Made by a program: the position numbers and the translations under genes
Part shown: piece after piece, positions 33,707 to 46,971 of the stretch
Numbering within the stretch: position 1 is the stretch's first letter
How the letters are laid out: each line of letters opens with the position of its first letter
The notes under the pieces: model-generated
What the model saw: only the letters and a program-made list of their open reading frames with translations
What the model was told of the DNA's origin: nothing
Database searches by the model: none
Source: Trichodelitschia bisporula
Taxonomy: Eukaryota > Ascomycota > Dothideomycetes > Phaeotrichales > Phaeotrichaceae
DNA: 64,000 bases
Reading direction: 5' to 3'
Assembly: GCA_010356995.1 (NCBI GenBank)
Contig: ML996694.1
Span: 1,171,931-1,235,930, forward strand

Positions 33707-36700
33707 GGTGGGAATGGTGGTTCTAGTTCGAGCGGGATGGTTTGGGCATGGTGTTGGGCGTGTTGTTGATGATGGGTCTGCTCAAGATCAAGTCGGGCTG
33801 AAGGATGTAAACCTTGAATTTAGCTTGCCTCAAGACTTCGAGCACTCTCTATTCGCATTTCTTTTGCTTCATATACCCCAACAATGCATTATCATATCCT
33901 GTCATTGTAGGTTGGTTCTACGTCAACGGTTCTTCCTGATGTGGACTAGGCAGGAGCATTTCTTTTCAGTAAGGCAGGAAGAAACATGATGTAATGTGCT
34001 CATGATGGGAGGAAGGAGTATAGGAGGATAGTTGGCATTATCGTGTATTTAGTTTCGAGCATCTCTTGACTCTCATGACTCTCTTCTTCTCTTCGTCTTT
34101 TATCAACTATTCACTTCACACCGTAGCCTTCCGAACCTGTCAAGCCCATGCTTCCATTATCTCCGACTAACGAAAGGTGGTGAACTCAGCAAGGGCAGAC
34201 CTCAAGCCACGACGTACGCTGAGAGCTCATGTAAGGGAGATATTGCTGACTGCGTGACAAGCAGAGAAGAAATGCAGCCTGCGTCTCTCGCCTCGAACAG
34301 CGTCCCGCGATAAGCGACTTCAAAAGCCGGGCCGAATGCGAACAACTCGGAACGTATGCCGAAGAGCTATCATCGCTTCAGATAGGTCCAGCTCCGACCA
34401 GAGCTAATTTACATGCCTGAACATCGGGCCGCGCGAGCAAGCATGATGATCATCAACTAGGCGATCAACTCTCACCTGAGCCTCAAAAGACAACCCAGTT
34501 CCGAGCGATCCTGCTATGCTCCATCGTCAGTCATAATCCCCATCAACATTCAGGACACCAGTACTTACCGAAAACGCATTTTTCACCTCACAGCCTTCCC
34601 ACCTCATCCCTCCATTCGCATTCCAAATCCTCTCTCACCAACCAATCCCCTCCCACCGGAGCCAATATAGCTGTCACGGCACTCATTTCCATCACCCCCC
34701 GGGAGCCCTACGATCCCCATCCGGCACGCAAAGCACGTAATCAAACACGCCCCACGCCATAGGAGCACAGTGGAAGCAGGCCCAGCCGTCCCCCGCAAGA
34801 TTTCCCCCGTTCGGGCCGATCGCCCCGTTTGCGGCCATAAGAGCGAATTGGGTCTCCAACTACACCCATCGTCAGCCAGCGCGCTGCACAATGGGCAACA
34901 TCTCGCGAGCTTTTGGCTTTTCCGTCTTCCTGCACATATATCTGGCAAAAAGAGGCCGCAGATGCCGCCGCAGGCGTGCCTAACGGTTGGCCAGCCGCGC
35001 TGGAATGGGTAAACTGGCCCAACAAATGTAAGCTGCTCCCCACGTCGCCCAAGGCCATCCCAAAGCAGTTCGCAGCCGCAGAAGCCCGTGAACATAACGC
35101 TCGACGAGCGAAACAGCCGCCACAGCCATTGGCTCGGCAGTCATGACCCGCGGTTCGTTTCCATCTATTCCGCGAACGCGGTCTCGGACACCCGTGGCCC
35201 GCCCGCCGGGGCTGGAATGACGACGGCAAGTGCCGCGGGTTTTGACATCGCTTTCTCTCGTTTGGCTTTATGGTACAGTATCCTCGCAGTGAAGGCTGTT
35301 TGTGATACTCTACGGCCGATGGGAATATCCGCGCTCACAGCGATCCAGCGGTGTGGATCTTCGATAAGCAGATGTTGGGACTGGATAGATGGCATCGAGG
35401 CTACCGCCCCAATCGTGATTTCGATGCGCCAGGAGAGTAGCGCCGGAATGAGGTGCGTAATGGGCAATTGAATCCTCTCGGCCCCCAAGCCAAAGAGCCG
35501 CAATCCACGCCCGTGTGCGAGGCGCACAGCACGATGCCGTAGTGCCGCGATCCGACCACCCCGCGTCGCGGGATCGTGCACCCGCCCGCACCCGCTCCGT
35601 CAAACCTGGATTCGCAATCGGCGGCCCACGCGCAGGCGGCGGCGTCGGGGAACATCCGAGACAGTGCGCGGGGCATTGTTCACGTCTGCCAAGTCGCTTG
35701 TTGAGTGTGATCGCACGGCGAGGGTGAAAACGGCGGCTACAGTGGTAGGACAAGGCTGGCGGGCTGAGAGACGGAGGGGCGCCGGGATGAGAGACTCGAG
35801 CTCTTTGCGTCTCGTTGAGGTGCTCCTTTCGCGCAACTGTCGTTCGCGCTCTCGCTCCGTCTCTGCCCTCATCTTCCGACGGGTGAGTTGTCATCTCAGC
35901 CCTGGCTCTGACTACTCTCCCCGTCCCAAAGCAGGAGTCTTCTCGAAGGCGGCCCGCGCTTGGCGGTCTGGCATAGCGCTGTACGGAGTTGGGGCCCGGG
36001 GCTAGGGACCGGGGGCTTCCAAGACGTGAAGGGATGAAGGACCAGGGGGAGCTGGTTTGAGGGTTATGAATTGTGAAGCTGGGGAGTGGTGTTTGAGGGT
36101 GTTGTGGAGTTGTGCTGGGAGGGGTCTGGAGAGGTGGTGAAACGGGAGGAGGGACGTGTTACGGATAGCGGTGCCAGGCGGGGGTTGTTGGTCTGGGGAT
36201 GTTTGGCCGTTGGCGGGGTGTTGGAGGTGTTCGACGTGTCAAAGGAGACGAGAGTGCTGTTGGGCAAGTCCAGTTCGTCTCCTCGATACCAGATCAATCA
36301 TCAACCCAGTCCCTAGGGCCAGAGGAATCTTTCCTGACGTTCATCGTCTTCTCTTCTCCCCCTCATCCCATCAGCCCATCTCCCTTCTCCTCCATCCTTC
36401 ATCCCTCACCCCCGTTTCCGCGCTGACTCGCACCCCCCGCAAGCCTCAATTCGCGGCGCACGGATAGATCTGGTAGAAGGCGCGGTAGAAGGTCGACGGA
36501 ATTCGAAAGCGCGGTCGGGGCTTGCGGATGGCGATGTGCCCTGGCTTGGGCTTGGGGCTGCTGGCTTTGAGATGGATGAGTCGCGGACAGGACGAGGGCT
36601 GTTGGTTCGGAATTCGCTGAGCCGACGCAGGGTGGTGCTGGTTGTCTAGATGCTGTGGGAATTGTAGATTTTGCAGTGTCGATTGTGTAGCTTTTTGGAT

Positions 36701-39699
36701 GCATGCTGATGCAGCGGGATGACGAGCAGAGATGACGAGTCGTGCCCCCCTCGATTGACAGCTGCTGTGCGATGACGATGACGGTAACTACCGGCATCCT
36801 GAGATGCTGAGTGACACGAAATGACGAGCAATCGATGCCACCGACTTTACTACATCCTCAACTTCTCATAGCTAATCCCTTCATTAGCAAAACCCACCCC
36901 ATCCCCACCACCAATAACCCCCAAACCCTCCCCTCTCCCAACATCCACCCAGTAGGAACGCACCCATCCTCACACCCTCACCAAAGGAAAAAAAAACGCA
37001 CATCAAAGCCAGACTCCCGTCCAGGCTCCCCAGCAAACACTATCAGCGCCCAGCATCGTGAGCCTCGGCCCCCTCAGCCCTGCGAGCCGGCCATATTTCC
37101 AGCCTCCGCGCGCACTCTACTGGACACCCCCCGTAAAGCGCGCCGGGCGCAATATGCGGCGAAAAAAAAAAGATGAAAAATGGCGCACGAAGACTGTGAC
37201 GAGCGCGACATACATTCGATGTGCTGAAGATCTTGTCAACAGCCCCTGTAACCTTTCGATCTTCGCTTTGCTTCAATTGCCGGTCGAAGCTGAGCGTTTG
37301 ACGATGCAGAGATACGAGAGTAGGGAAATGATGGCGGCTGGCCAGGGGAGATTGTCGGCGCCCGCTGGGCGCGGCTGCAGGGCGATGGCGCGTTGACGTG
37401 CAGCGCCGTTAGGTGGGTGAGAGTCGTGGGTGCATCATCACACCTCCGTGCCTCCCGCATCCCTGCGAACCAGCAGTTCGGGGGGCCGTCGTGCTGGTCG
37501 CTGTGTTCAGACAGCAGTGACGGCGAGTGGTCTACGACGTATCATATGCCAGTTTACATCAAAGTATGCATGGTAGATAGGGATGCACAACGCTAGCACA
37601 AAGTCTTAGCAACTCTAATGGGTCTATCAATTAGCATCCTCCCCCAAGCGACGTCGACTCAGATAGAGATGAACAGAATCCACTTCTTCTTCGGCCCTAT
37701 CTTTCGCACCACGGCCCCCGGGTCGACTACCTGCATGCGCCCGAGTTGCATGTGTAGTAGGCTACTGTATGTATCCTCCCCGTTGCCGTCGCAGACATCG
37801 CTATTAGCCCGAGCAATATACCCCCTTTCGGACAGGTAGAGTTGCCCGAAGTGGAGTGATGGAGGATTGCCCCCTGCCGCGGCCTCGCAGGGTGCTTCCC
37901 GGCCGTGAACGGCGCGACAGCGCCCGGGTTTGGAGGGGCGCAGGCTGAGGACAGACGAAGGAGTCTCCCCGAAGGACGTTCCGTAGAACAAGAACAAGGA
38001 GAATTGTCGCTCCGCCATGCTCCAAGCGCTTGTGCAAAAACGACGTCCGGCGTCAAAACCCCCCTCGCCTACCTCGCATTGCATTGTGCATCACCGCAGA
38101 CCTACCGAGAACCTGTCGCAGCGCCGTTTGGCCATGGGGCTGCTCTGACACCCATGGTGAAGCCCCAGGTTCTGCAGCGCCGTTGGTCTGTGGCCGCTCG
38201 GGGCCAGGCGTGTCGTCTTCTCGCGCCAACGCACGGCGCAACGGTCGAAGGCCCCAAGCCCTTCTAGCGCGCTTCCATGAATGATGCCAGTGCGCCTTCT
38301 TTTCCACGGACGCGATGCGACGGGGGAGGAGAGAGGGCTGAGGGGTGCGTAACGTCTGAGCGTTCTCGGTACCGCTGTTCATCCATCCACCATGCTGGTC
38401 GGCGCAGATGCAGATAAACATATGGAATGGGCAGATTGTCTGACAGTTCTCCGTCCCCCCCCCCTACCTCGAGGGCTCCAGTGCCGCGAACCTGCATTTT
38501 GCGTCGCCGCTTGCCTGCAGCTTTTCCCTCTTGCTAGCCGTTCTCTTTGTCCCCCAGGCTACAGTACACCTATTGCACATCCGCGCCCCGAGGTACCCCC
38601 CCTCACCCTTCCCCATAATATAGATTGATTTGCTCGCTGGGTGCTAGACTGCCGCCGATTAGAAGGGTTCCGGTCGCGCCAGGCTGGTCCCTGTCGGGCG
38701 CGGCGCGGGATTGTCAACCTCGCACGCACGGGGGATGGGCTGGCGTGGGAGGGAATACTATCGGCGTGAACTGTGATATTTGAGCAAGATGGTCTGTTTA
38801 TGAATGGTGGCGGATCCCCCGAAGCAGCAAGAAAGTGGTGTTGCGTTCGCCATGAGAGAAAGGGCCTTTTGCATGTCATCCTAGCCTTCCAGCCTGTTAT
38901 TCAACAAATCAATCCATTGCCTTTGGAAAAGAGCAGACCCGGCTGTCACTGAGGGAGTGCACAGCAACAACACCATCACTGGCGATCAACAAAACCACAC
39001 GAGACGTCCAAAGCGCCCGCGTCGCAGAGCCGCGTTTCTGCTCCCGGTCTGCATCGCGCCCGATACACACGCACTTCCTGAAACGGAAGCCTTCCAGAAC
39101 GAAGGCTGCTACGATAGCTGCGCCAAAGGGACGCGAGAGTCGAAACCGGCGTGGGATCAATCCGCCAAGAGCTTTGTGGGTGTCGCAGTGGACGGCGAGA
39201 AGAGGCGCATTTATCTCTCACGTCCGCCGGATCTGTGTCGAAGTTGAAAAGACTCGTCGAAAGGAAAAACACTTCCACATCATCCCAAAGCTCAACATTT
39301 CACCATCGCACGGCCATCTACCATACGGAAAACGCGTCGAGAGAGGAACCTTTTCAACAAGTCAGCGAAGGAACTGCATACTGCTCACCGCTCTATCGAT
39401 CACGATCGCGACTACTCCAATATCGTCAAGGTGAGCAAACTAGTGCTTTCATTGGTTTCTCAACTTTATCCTGCCCTTCCCTTCCTTCGTCGAGTATGTT
39501 CGGCATCGCCAGGTGCATTTGCAGGTGCATTTGGTTGGCCTTGGGCAGTGTTGTTAAGCAGTGTTTCTTTCGATCCCGAGCATCACGCGTCTGTGCAGGC
39601 TGCACAATCTCGAATACACTCTCGAGTCTTCGAGAAGTGGTCAACAGAGAAAGAAGATAGAAGGACTGCAGGGCTAGCTCTGCCCTCAGGCTTGCTTCT
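33707..39699. other. Long gene-sparse region
   Basis: About 6 kb without a gene I can support. Overlapping ORFs at 34604-35229, 35310-35894, 36399-36797 and 36811-37176 read as low-complexity shadows without splice structure. Short A runs occur near 36986 and 37161. No tRNA, rRNA or transposon was recognised. It may include non-coding RNAs or regulatory DNA of the transcription factor downstream. Confidence 0.4.
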
Positions 39700-40656
39700 C
39701 TCCGCGAGGATTTTTGTCCCGAGTCAAGTTTGTGGTGTTTTCAAGCCGAAGCATCTCTTCTGATCTCTCTCTTCCGCTGTCATTTCGCCTTGGTCTTCTC
39801 TCTTCTTCGCAGACGTGGGGAAGCTGTCAAGCCTCTTCAACTTTCCACACACCTTCAACATTCTCACACTTCCTGCGCCACCTGCCTCCCCCCCTCCCCC
39901 CCTGCGCGCCTTCCCCTCCAACACTCGGCGCCACATCCTTCTTAGTGCCGTTTCAATCTTGGCTTCATTGCCTCGTTGCCTTTCCTCTTCCCTCGTCAAC
40001 ACCAATCCTAGTCTTTCTCTCTTCTCCCCATCAACCACACTTTCTCCTCCACTTCTCTCCCCCACACCCCATCCTTTTGCATCATCTTTGCAAGTCCCTT
40101 TTACAAGTTGCAAAGCTCTGTCGCCCTTACTCCATCATTGTGAGGTACGTTGCGCGTGTGCTCAATATTTCCTTCATCTTTTCTCTTCAAGTCGTGTGTG
40201 TGCATCGTGCCACCTTCGCGTCGTTGTTCCCCGTCAGCGCGCCCCGTCGGTGTGCACTTCGCTCCCCTTTTTTTTTTTCCTTTCCTCATCTCCCTCCCTC
40301 AACCACTTCCCAACTCATCCCCCATCGCGCGAAGGCATTCGCGAAGAAAAGTTATCGTATTGCTTCATTCCTTCCACTCTGTTATAAAAAGACATCTTTC
40401 GTTGCCAGCCGCGTCCACTGACATCAAGGCTTCTTGATAGTGTCACGGCAGCATTGACCTGTCCGCGGCCCCGTCTCCCTTCCCGTACCTAGCCCTTCGA
40501 CAACGCTCGAACCTCCCCCCGACCCCCGGTCTCGAGAGAAACGAATCTCGACTCTGAGCTCTACTCACTTCGAGCCTTTGTTTCTCAAGACCTATACACC
40601 AAATCCCCAAACATAAACACTGCCACTTTCGTATACGCCATCTGAAGCGTGCATAC
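39700..40656 (+). promoter_or_regulatory. Pyrimidine-rich promoter/5' leader of the C2H2 factor gene
   Basis: Nearly 1 kb of the plus strand is strongly C/T-rich (for example near 39890-40070 and 40260-40320), typical of core promoters and long 5' leaders of highly expressed or regulatory genes in filamentous fungi. It contains upstream ATGs; one GTACGT near 40145 could start a leader intron. Confidence 0.45.
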
Positions 40657-42285
40657 ATGCATCTCCTCGATCCCAAAGTGGCCAAATCTGTGGTGCGCCT
40701 TTTTCCCTCCAAGCACTGGAACCTTTCCTGCTCTCCAACACCATCGTCGGACTCGACCGTGTATGGTGCTGGACCAGATTATAAGATGGAGTTGGGGAAT
40801 ATACTCAATACTAAGATGCCGTCAAAAGCTTTAGGAGGTCTCTTCGAAATGCAGCAGAGCATGCCTGCACACGAGCTGCAACAGCAGCAACAGCAGCACC
40901 ACGCCGCCTACCCGCCCCCGCAACCCTACCTGAACGGCAATCGCATCAAGACGGAGAGTGGTCCCGACCGCGGCGTCTCTCCCCATCCGTCCGACCCTCG
41001 ATACCCTCAACATGCTCATCTCCAGTACCCAGCGATGTCTGGTGCAAGCTATGCGGGTGAGATGCGCTATCCCTCTCCATCGGCCGGGCAGATGGGCGTT
41101 CCTGCTCCTATCCTCAACGGGTACAACACCACGCCGCAGCCTGAGCACACATACCAGCAACAGTCTGCGCAGCACCAGCAGGTTCAGCAACAGAATGCAC
41201 AGCAGCAGCAAGTTGCGCGCGCGCCTGAGAATGTGGGCCCGCCCAAGGCTTTCGCTTGCTCTACGTGTGGCAAGGGCTTTGCGCGTCGTAGCGATCTTGC
41301 TCGTCATGGTACGTACGCGTTCTGTGTCCTAACCGAGGTGCTGACATCTGTAGAACGCATTCACAGTGGCATCCGCCCGCATGTCTGTGACTTTCCCAAT
41401 TGTGGCAAACAGTTCATTCAGCGCTCCGCTTTGACGGTTCACCAGCGTGTTCATACTGGCGAGAAGCCGCACATGTGTGAACGTTGTGGCAAGGTATGCG
41501 CTTGTTCTCTTGTCTTTTGTCCAAGCTGACCCTTCCAGCCATTCAGTGACTCTAGCTCACTTGCGCGTCATCGTCGTATCCACTCTGGAAAGCGCCCCTA
41601 CAAGTGCCCGTACGCGGACTGTCAAAAGACCTTCACGCGCCGTACGACTCTTACACGTCATCAAAGCCATCACACAGGTAGCTTGGAAGAGGCCGCTGCC
41701 GCCACGGCTGCTGCGCTGGCGTCGCGTGCGTCTGTTGTCAGTCGGTCGACGCGCTCCGAAGCCGACGACTTCTCCGAGTCGAATCACTCGCCGATGCCGA
41801 CTCCTTCGCCCAACGAGCGTCCTCTGTCAATGTCTCCGGCCGCGCAGCTCGCTCTTCACCGTACTGGCTCCGACATGGGTTATGGCATTCCGATCCCTGG
41901 TCATCTTCGCGGCGACATGCAGCCTAGCCCGCGTCAGTCTCCGTCCTTGACATCGCAACCGTACATGTCTGCTGTTCCGAACGCTCAGCGTCCCCCGATG
42001 ACGTCTCATCCGACGAGCTACGGCCCTCCTCCTGTTCTTGAGCCGCCGACCCAGACCCACAGCGGGCAGTCTACCTCCAACAATGGCAGTCCTCACATGG
42101 GCGCCATGGGTTGGCAGTCTCCGACGCACCAGCAAATGCAGGCAGCGAACGCTGAACCCTACTATCCCGAGCCCCAGTACGCTGGCCCTCAGCAGAATCT
42201 GTACTACACGAACTCCAACATCCAGCGTCCACAGAGCACGGAGCCAGACCAGTACAACCGGCAGTGGGCTCAGCAATCCGTCTAG
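40657..42285 (+). CDS. Four-finger C2H2 zinc-finger transcription factor
   Basis: Nuclear DNA-binding regulator. Exons 40657-41308, 41354-41493 and 41539-42285 are separated by two 45-nt introns (GTACGT...TGTAG and GTATGC...TTCCAG), giving 512 aa. The introns fall inside the finger region; removing them yields four consecutive classical fingers from about residue 201: [59 protein letters not shown] and [19 protein letters not shown], with TGEKP-like linkers. The N-terminus is Gln-rich; the C-terminus is Pro/Gln/Ser-rich and probably an activation region. Translation may instead start at the ATG at 40786 ([14 protein letters not shown]). The finger block is strongly conserved among filamentous ascomycetes as I recall, but I cannot name the orthologue. 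Confidence 0.9.
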
Positions 42286-43597
42286 TTCCATCGTTCTACC
42301 GTGTACTCTAAGCTGCAACATGCAGCTGTCGGCGTTCGGAGGGTTATACCATCATTCGCGCTTTCATTGTTGAGTCGGTCGGACGTTTTGTGTGTGTGTG
42401 GAAGCTCTGAGAAAACTGGTCGGTTTTCACGGAGTGAAAAATGTCGTTCTACATTTGTTGAATCTCTGCTGCGGTATGGGTTTGGCAGAGGCTTTTACGG
42501 ATTTCTTTGCGGCAAGGAGCGTCGTTGCGATACCATATGCTTTAGTCGGCTTTTGTGTGTTGTCGGTCTGGCCGACAAACCTAATGGTTGTGTGTCGGTT
42601 TGGTGCCTTTTGCGTGGTGGTATTCCGCGCTCTGGGCTCTTATTGTGTCTGAATGGGTCGGTTTCTTTTTTTCTCAATAGACGGGGCCTCAAAACAGCGG
42701 GAGAAACTTGTGTGCGCGGAGCTGCGCTAATACTACATTGCCTCTGTGTTTTCGGCGTTGATGTAATAGTAGAGGCCAAGGCGTCGGGTAGAGAAAGGAT
42801 TCGGTTTTACTGTCTGATGATGGCCTTTGGTCAGTGACATGCTGAGGTGCACGCTTTGTGTCTTGTGAGTCAAGCTCTAGAACTAGAAATGATACCATGC
42901 CTCTAGAACTAGACGTCCACCTTCGGCCTCTGGAACTAGTTCTACTCCGTACATGGCTCAGTGTGCGTTGCTGTGATCTGCGGTGATGGGATCATTTATG
43001 ATCTCTCTGCAGTGTTACAAAGGTTGCCCTTTTTGACTCGTCTTTAACATCATCTCAACGTACGTCCCTTTGGTCACGCATGTCATCTCGGCAATCCACC
43101 AAATTTATCATACCCTTTTCGTCTCGACCGGTTCAAGCTTATTTGCATCCCAATATATGCGTAAGCCACTCCGTTCGCCTGAGGCACAAAAGGCTTGGCT
43201 ACCAAACAGTTACGTACGCCCGAGCGTCAGCCACACTTCGCTCCTCAAGCCCTCGCTCCAACCTTGCACGGCAGTCACTCTCAAAGACCTCACCACCACA
43301 GCCCGAGCGCATCCTCAGCCATCCGCCGCTTCGCTCAAAGCAAACTGCATCTCACACATCGTTTCTTTGCTTTCTCAGACAACTCTCGCTGCCATTCCGT
43401 ATCGTTTTGCGAACTCACCGACACCCTGCAAGAGTCCTAGCTCCCCGACCACCCCACTGTGATCGCCTCCGGCTGTCGCCCTCCCGGCTGTCGCCCTCCC
43501 GGCTGTCGACGCTCAGTCCTTCGCCCGTCGGTCGCTCCGTGCCGCGTGCTCTAACGGACAGGCAAGACGCTGATTGTTGCCACATCAGACCGCGATC
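42286..43597. other. Intergenic region with small repeats
   Basis: A CTCTAGAACTAG-like motif recurs three times near 42873-42942 in the flank of the C2H2 gene. A 15-bp CCGGCTGTCGCCCTC unit occurs about three times at 43469-43510 just before the epsin start. ORFs through 43070-43613 are probably leader shadows. Confidence 0.5.
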
Positions 43598-45520
43598 ATG
43601 TCGAAGGTTGTGAGGAGTGTGAAGAACGTCACCAAGGGCTACACGTCGGCACAGATCAAGGTCCGCAATGGTAAGGGTCTATTTTATCTGTATGAGCGCA
43701 ATTCGCTGACGCTCGCAGCCACGAGTAACGATCCTTGGGGGCCTGTTGGCTCCGATATGGCGGAGATTGCGCAGATGACGTTTGCCGAGTAAGATCCTCA
43801 TCACTGCCTCTATCTATACTCGGACTGACAGTTGCAGCACCGGCACGTTCTACGAGATCATGGATATTCTTGACAAGCGGTTAAATGACAAGGGCAAGAA
43901 TTGGCGCCACGTACTCAAGTCCCTCAAGGTGCTTGACTACTGTCTGCATGAGGGTTCAGAGCTCGTTGTTACCTGGGCACGCAAGAACATCTACGTCATC
44001 AAGACGCTGCGCGAGTTCCAGCATATCGACGAAGACAGCCGAGATGTCGGACAGAACAGTGCGTAGTCCCATTGTTCGTAAGGCGTTTGCTGACCCCTGT
44101 AGTTCGTGTCTCTGCAAAGGAGCTCACGGCCTTGATCATGGACGAGGAGCGTCTTCGTAGCGAGCGCCAGGACCGCCGTACATGGAAGTCCCGTGTGACT
44201 GGCATCGAGGAGTTCGGTCCGCATCGCGAACAGGGCGATCCCAGCAAGCCGCGCCGCCGCGAGAACCGCGGCAATGACGATGACGATGTTGAATACCGGT
44301 TAGCGCTCGAGGCGAGCAAGGCCGAGGCCGAGGAGGAGGCTAGGCGTCGGGCCCGCACCAAGGATCGTGAGGATGACGACGATCTTGCCAAGGCCATTAA
44401 GCTCAGCCAGGAGGAGGAGGAACTGCGTCGTAAAGAGCTCGAGGAAGCGAATGCCTCACTGCTCTTTGACGATACTCCCGCTCCCGTTACACAGCCGCAG
44501 CCTACGGGTTGGAATCAGGGATATCAACAGCAACCGAGTGTGGACTGGTTCGGCAATCCGATTGATGCTCAGCAGCAACAGAACACCGGCTATACCTTCC
44601 AGCCACAGCAGTCGCAGCAGCCGCAGCAGACGGGGTACCAGAACGGGTTTGGCAGCTACCCGGGTTTCCAGCAGCAGCAGCCTACGGGCTATGATCCGAA
44701 CTTCCAGCAGCAGCAGCAGCAGCAGCAGCCTTTCCTGCAGCCACAGCAGACGTCGTTCCTGAACCCCTACGGCAACGGCACCAACGGCTTCGGTCTCGGC
44801 CAGCAGCAGCAACAGCCCCAACAGCAGCAAGAATTGCATGCCGGTTCCAACAACCCGTGGGCCACGCACGCACATGCCAATGACTCGCTCAAGCCGCAGG
44901 CTACGGGCTCCAACAACCCCTTCGCCTCAGGTTTCGCGCGGCCGCACTCAGCGCAGGCTCACCGGCCGCCGACGTTGAGTACTCTCTCCGAACAGCAAGT
45001 CAGCTCGTCGTTCAACCCGATCGCGAACTACCAGCCCCAGCCGCAGCAACAACAGCAGCTACAGCAACAGCAGCTACAGACTCAGCCGACCGCCTTCCAG
45101 CCCCAGTCGGCCTTTGGCCAGCAACAACAGCAGCAAAATCAGCAACAGCAACAAAACCAGCAGCCTCAGGACCCGCACCATGCACGCCTCAACGCGCTGC
45201 TTGCTGCGGGTGACGGACTGGATACGTTCGGCAATACGGGCGACTTGCGTATTCCGGCGCAGCACACGGCTCCCGGGACCTTCGTGAACTCAGCCGGTGC
45301 CGGTGGCGGCCGGTTGGGCATCGGTGGCGCGAATCCATTCCTTGGCGGTGGAGGGGGTCGTGTTGCTCCGGCGTTGACGGGACCGGCTGCTGGGTATGCT
45401 GGGTTTGGAGGTGGGGGCTTTGGCGGTGCCGCTGGTGGGCAGGGCGGTAATCCCTTTGGGGGACGGCCGCAGCAACAGCAGCAGCAGGGTCCGCAGACGG
45501 GTAGTTTGATCGATTTGTAG
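43598..45520 (+). CDS. Epsin (ENTH-domain endocytic adaptor)
   Basis: Clathrin adaptor of endocytosis at the plasma membrane, Ent1/Ent2 type. Exons 43598-43670, 43719-43788, 43838-44058 and 44103-45520 with introns of 48, 49 and 44 nt give 593 aa. The ENTH domain (about 1-140) begins MSKVVRSVKNVTKGYTSAQI and includes NDKGKNWRHVLKSLKVLDYC and LREFQHIDEDSRDVGQN. Two ubiquitin-interacting motifs follow, EYRLALEASKAEAEE (about 185) and DDLAKAIKLSQEEEEL (about 212). A long Gln-rich tail contains NPF motifs (NNPFASG, ANPFLGG, GNPFGGR) for EH-domain partners. The end GSLIDL is a clathrin box. An upstream in-frame ATG at 43574 exists, but family conservation starts at 43598. Confidence 0.95.
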
Positions 45521-46971
45521 GTATTGGCTTTACGTGGGGCCTGTGGGTTATGTATGGTTGGTGGGATGGTAGTGGGGGCGGGGGTTACGGTTGCGGCTGC
45601 GGCTCTGCTTGTGAGGGTTCTGTGTGTGCGTTAGGCTCCGAGAACCCCGTGTTTTTGTTGCGTGTTGGTTCTTGTCGGGTTGTGCTGCTGCTGCTGCTGC
45701 TTTGTGACGATGCTGTGTTGTTATGCTATGTATGGGGGGGGGGTGGTGTATATAGTTCGTTTTGGGGTTCGAGATGGGGGGTGGGGTATGATGGGAGGGG
45801 AAGTATGCTTCTGCTAGGGATGGGGTGTGCATGCCGGGGGTTGGTGGTGGTTTAATTGAGGGGATTTTCATGTCATGAGAGCGAAGAGCGACGGTACCGG
45901 CGATAGTTGGTAAGGGGGGGCTTGAGGGATTGAAGGTCTGCGAGGGATGGGCCCAAGACGAGCATACGCCAATTCAGTATTCATTCATGTACATCTACAC
46001 CTCGGACTCTGCTTGTGCATTGTTCGTCCACTCCCCGACCCCAGTCGTGGCATCCGTGCCCGAGTCTCGACCCCTGTCCACCCCGTCGGCCCCGTGCCCG
46101 TGCCGAGCCGCTGCATAACCCGGCCCGTGCGGCGTACTCAAGGCTGGACGTCAAGTGTGCGATTGGTGTTTTACTGGTTGGGGGAAAGAAACAGGAAGGG
46201 GAAATTGTGGTGTCATGGGGAGGGGACGGTGCATTGGGCGTTGCGCTGTTATTGAGGGGCACAAGGCGTGCCTGGTGCCTGTGGCGGGTTTATTGGGTGT
46301 GAGGGGCGAGGGTGAGATAGTCTTGGTGGGGAGAGGGTGTTTGCACGTTCGGTTTACCAGTCTCGTGTGTTGGCGTTTGGTGGGAAACGGTGATGCTGAG
46401 CCTTGAAGCCTTGGGGATGGACTGATGGCAGTAGGACTGGAGTTGGCAGCGGCGACGTCGACACCCGCGCGCCTCTACTCTCGGAGTGATGGAGACGGAT
46501 AACACACCCGGAGAGCTACTCTATCCCCCGCCGTACAATGCAGCCCGTACCTGAGCATCCCCATCGAGCCCTACACGGCGCCACGAGCCCTATGTTATAC
46601 GCACTCATGCCGATGTGCCCTCCCTCCCCCCCGACTCTATCTTGCTCGCTCCCCGCTGTCATCGCTGCTTGAAGCGCAATATCGCACGCCATGCTCATGA
46701 TGGCTGAGATGTTTATCTCCTTCGAGGGCACCAGGCACCGCTGAGGGCGAAGGAAGCCATCGAGGGACATAAAATCCCCCACCCGTCCGTCCAGAGGGGA
46801 ACAAGCATCGTTTCCTCGTTTCCCACCCGCCGTTCCGAACAACAGCGCTAAACACACAGACACCTTTCCTCCTCCTTGTTTCCTACCAGTGTCCCGAGTC
46901 TCTCAAGTCTCACCCGCCAAACGCCCAGCTCACACCACACCACCAGCCTCAAACCCCGCCACTCCCCAACC
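45521..46971. other. Intergenic region
   Basis: 3' flank of the epsin gene, G/T-rich on the plus strand with a CTG run near 45689, followed by the C-rich promoter of the next gene. No gene was supported. Confidence 0.4.

Noticed and set aside
34604-35229. Overlapping minus-strand ORFs of about 162 codons
   Set aside because: Two frames equally open, Cys/Gly/Arg-rich composition typical of GC-biased non-coding DNA; no domain.
39714-40421. 235-codon plus-strand ORF before the C2H2 gene
   Set aside because: Product of the pyrimidine-rich leader (Ser/Leu/Pro/Phe codons); overlapping equally long ORF in another frame.
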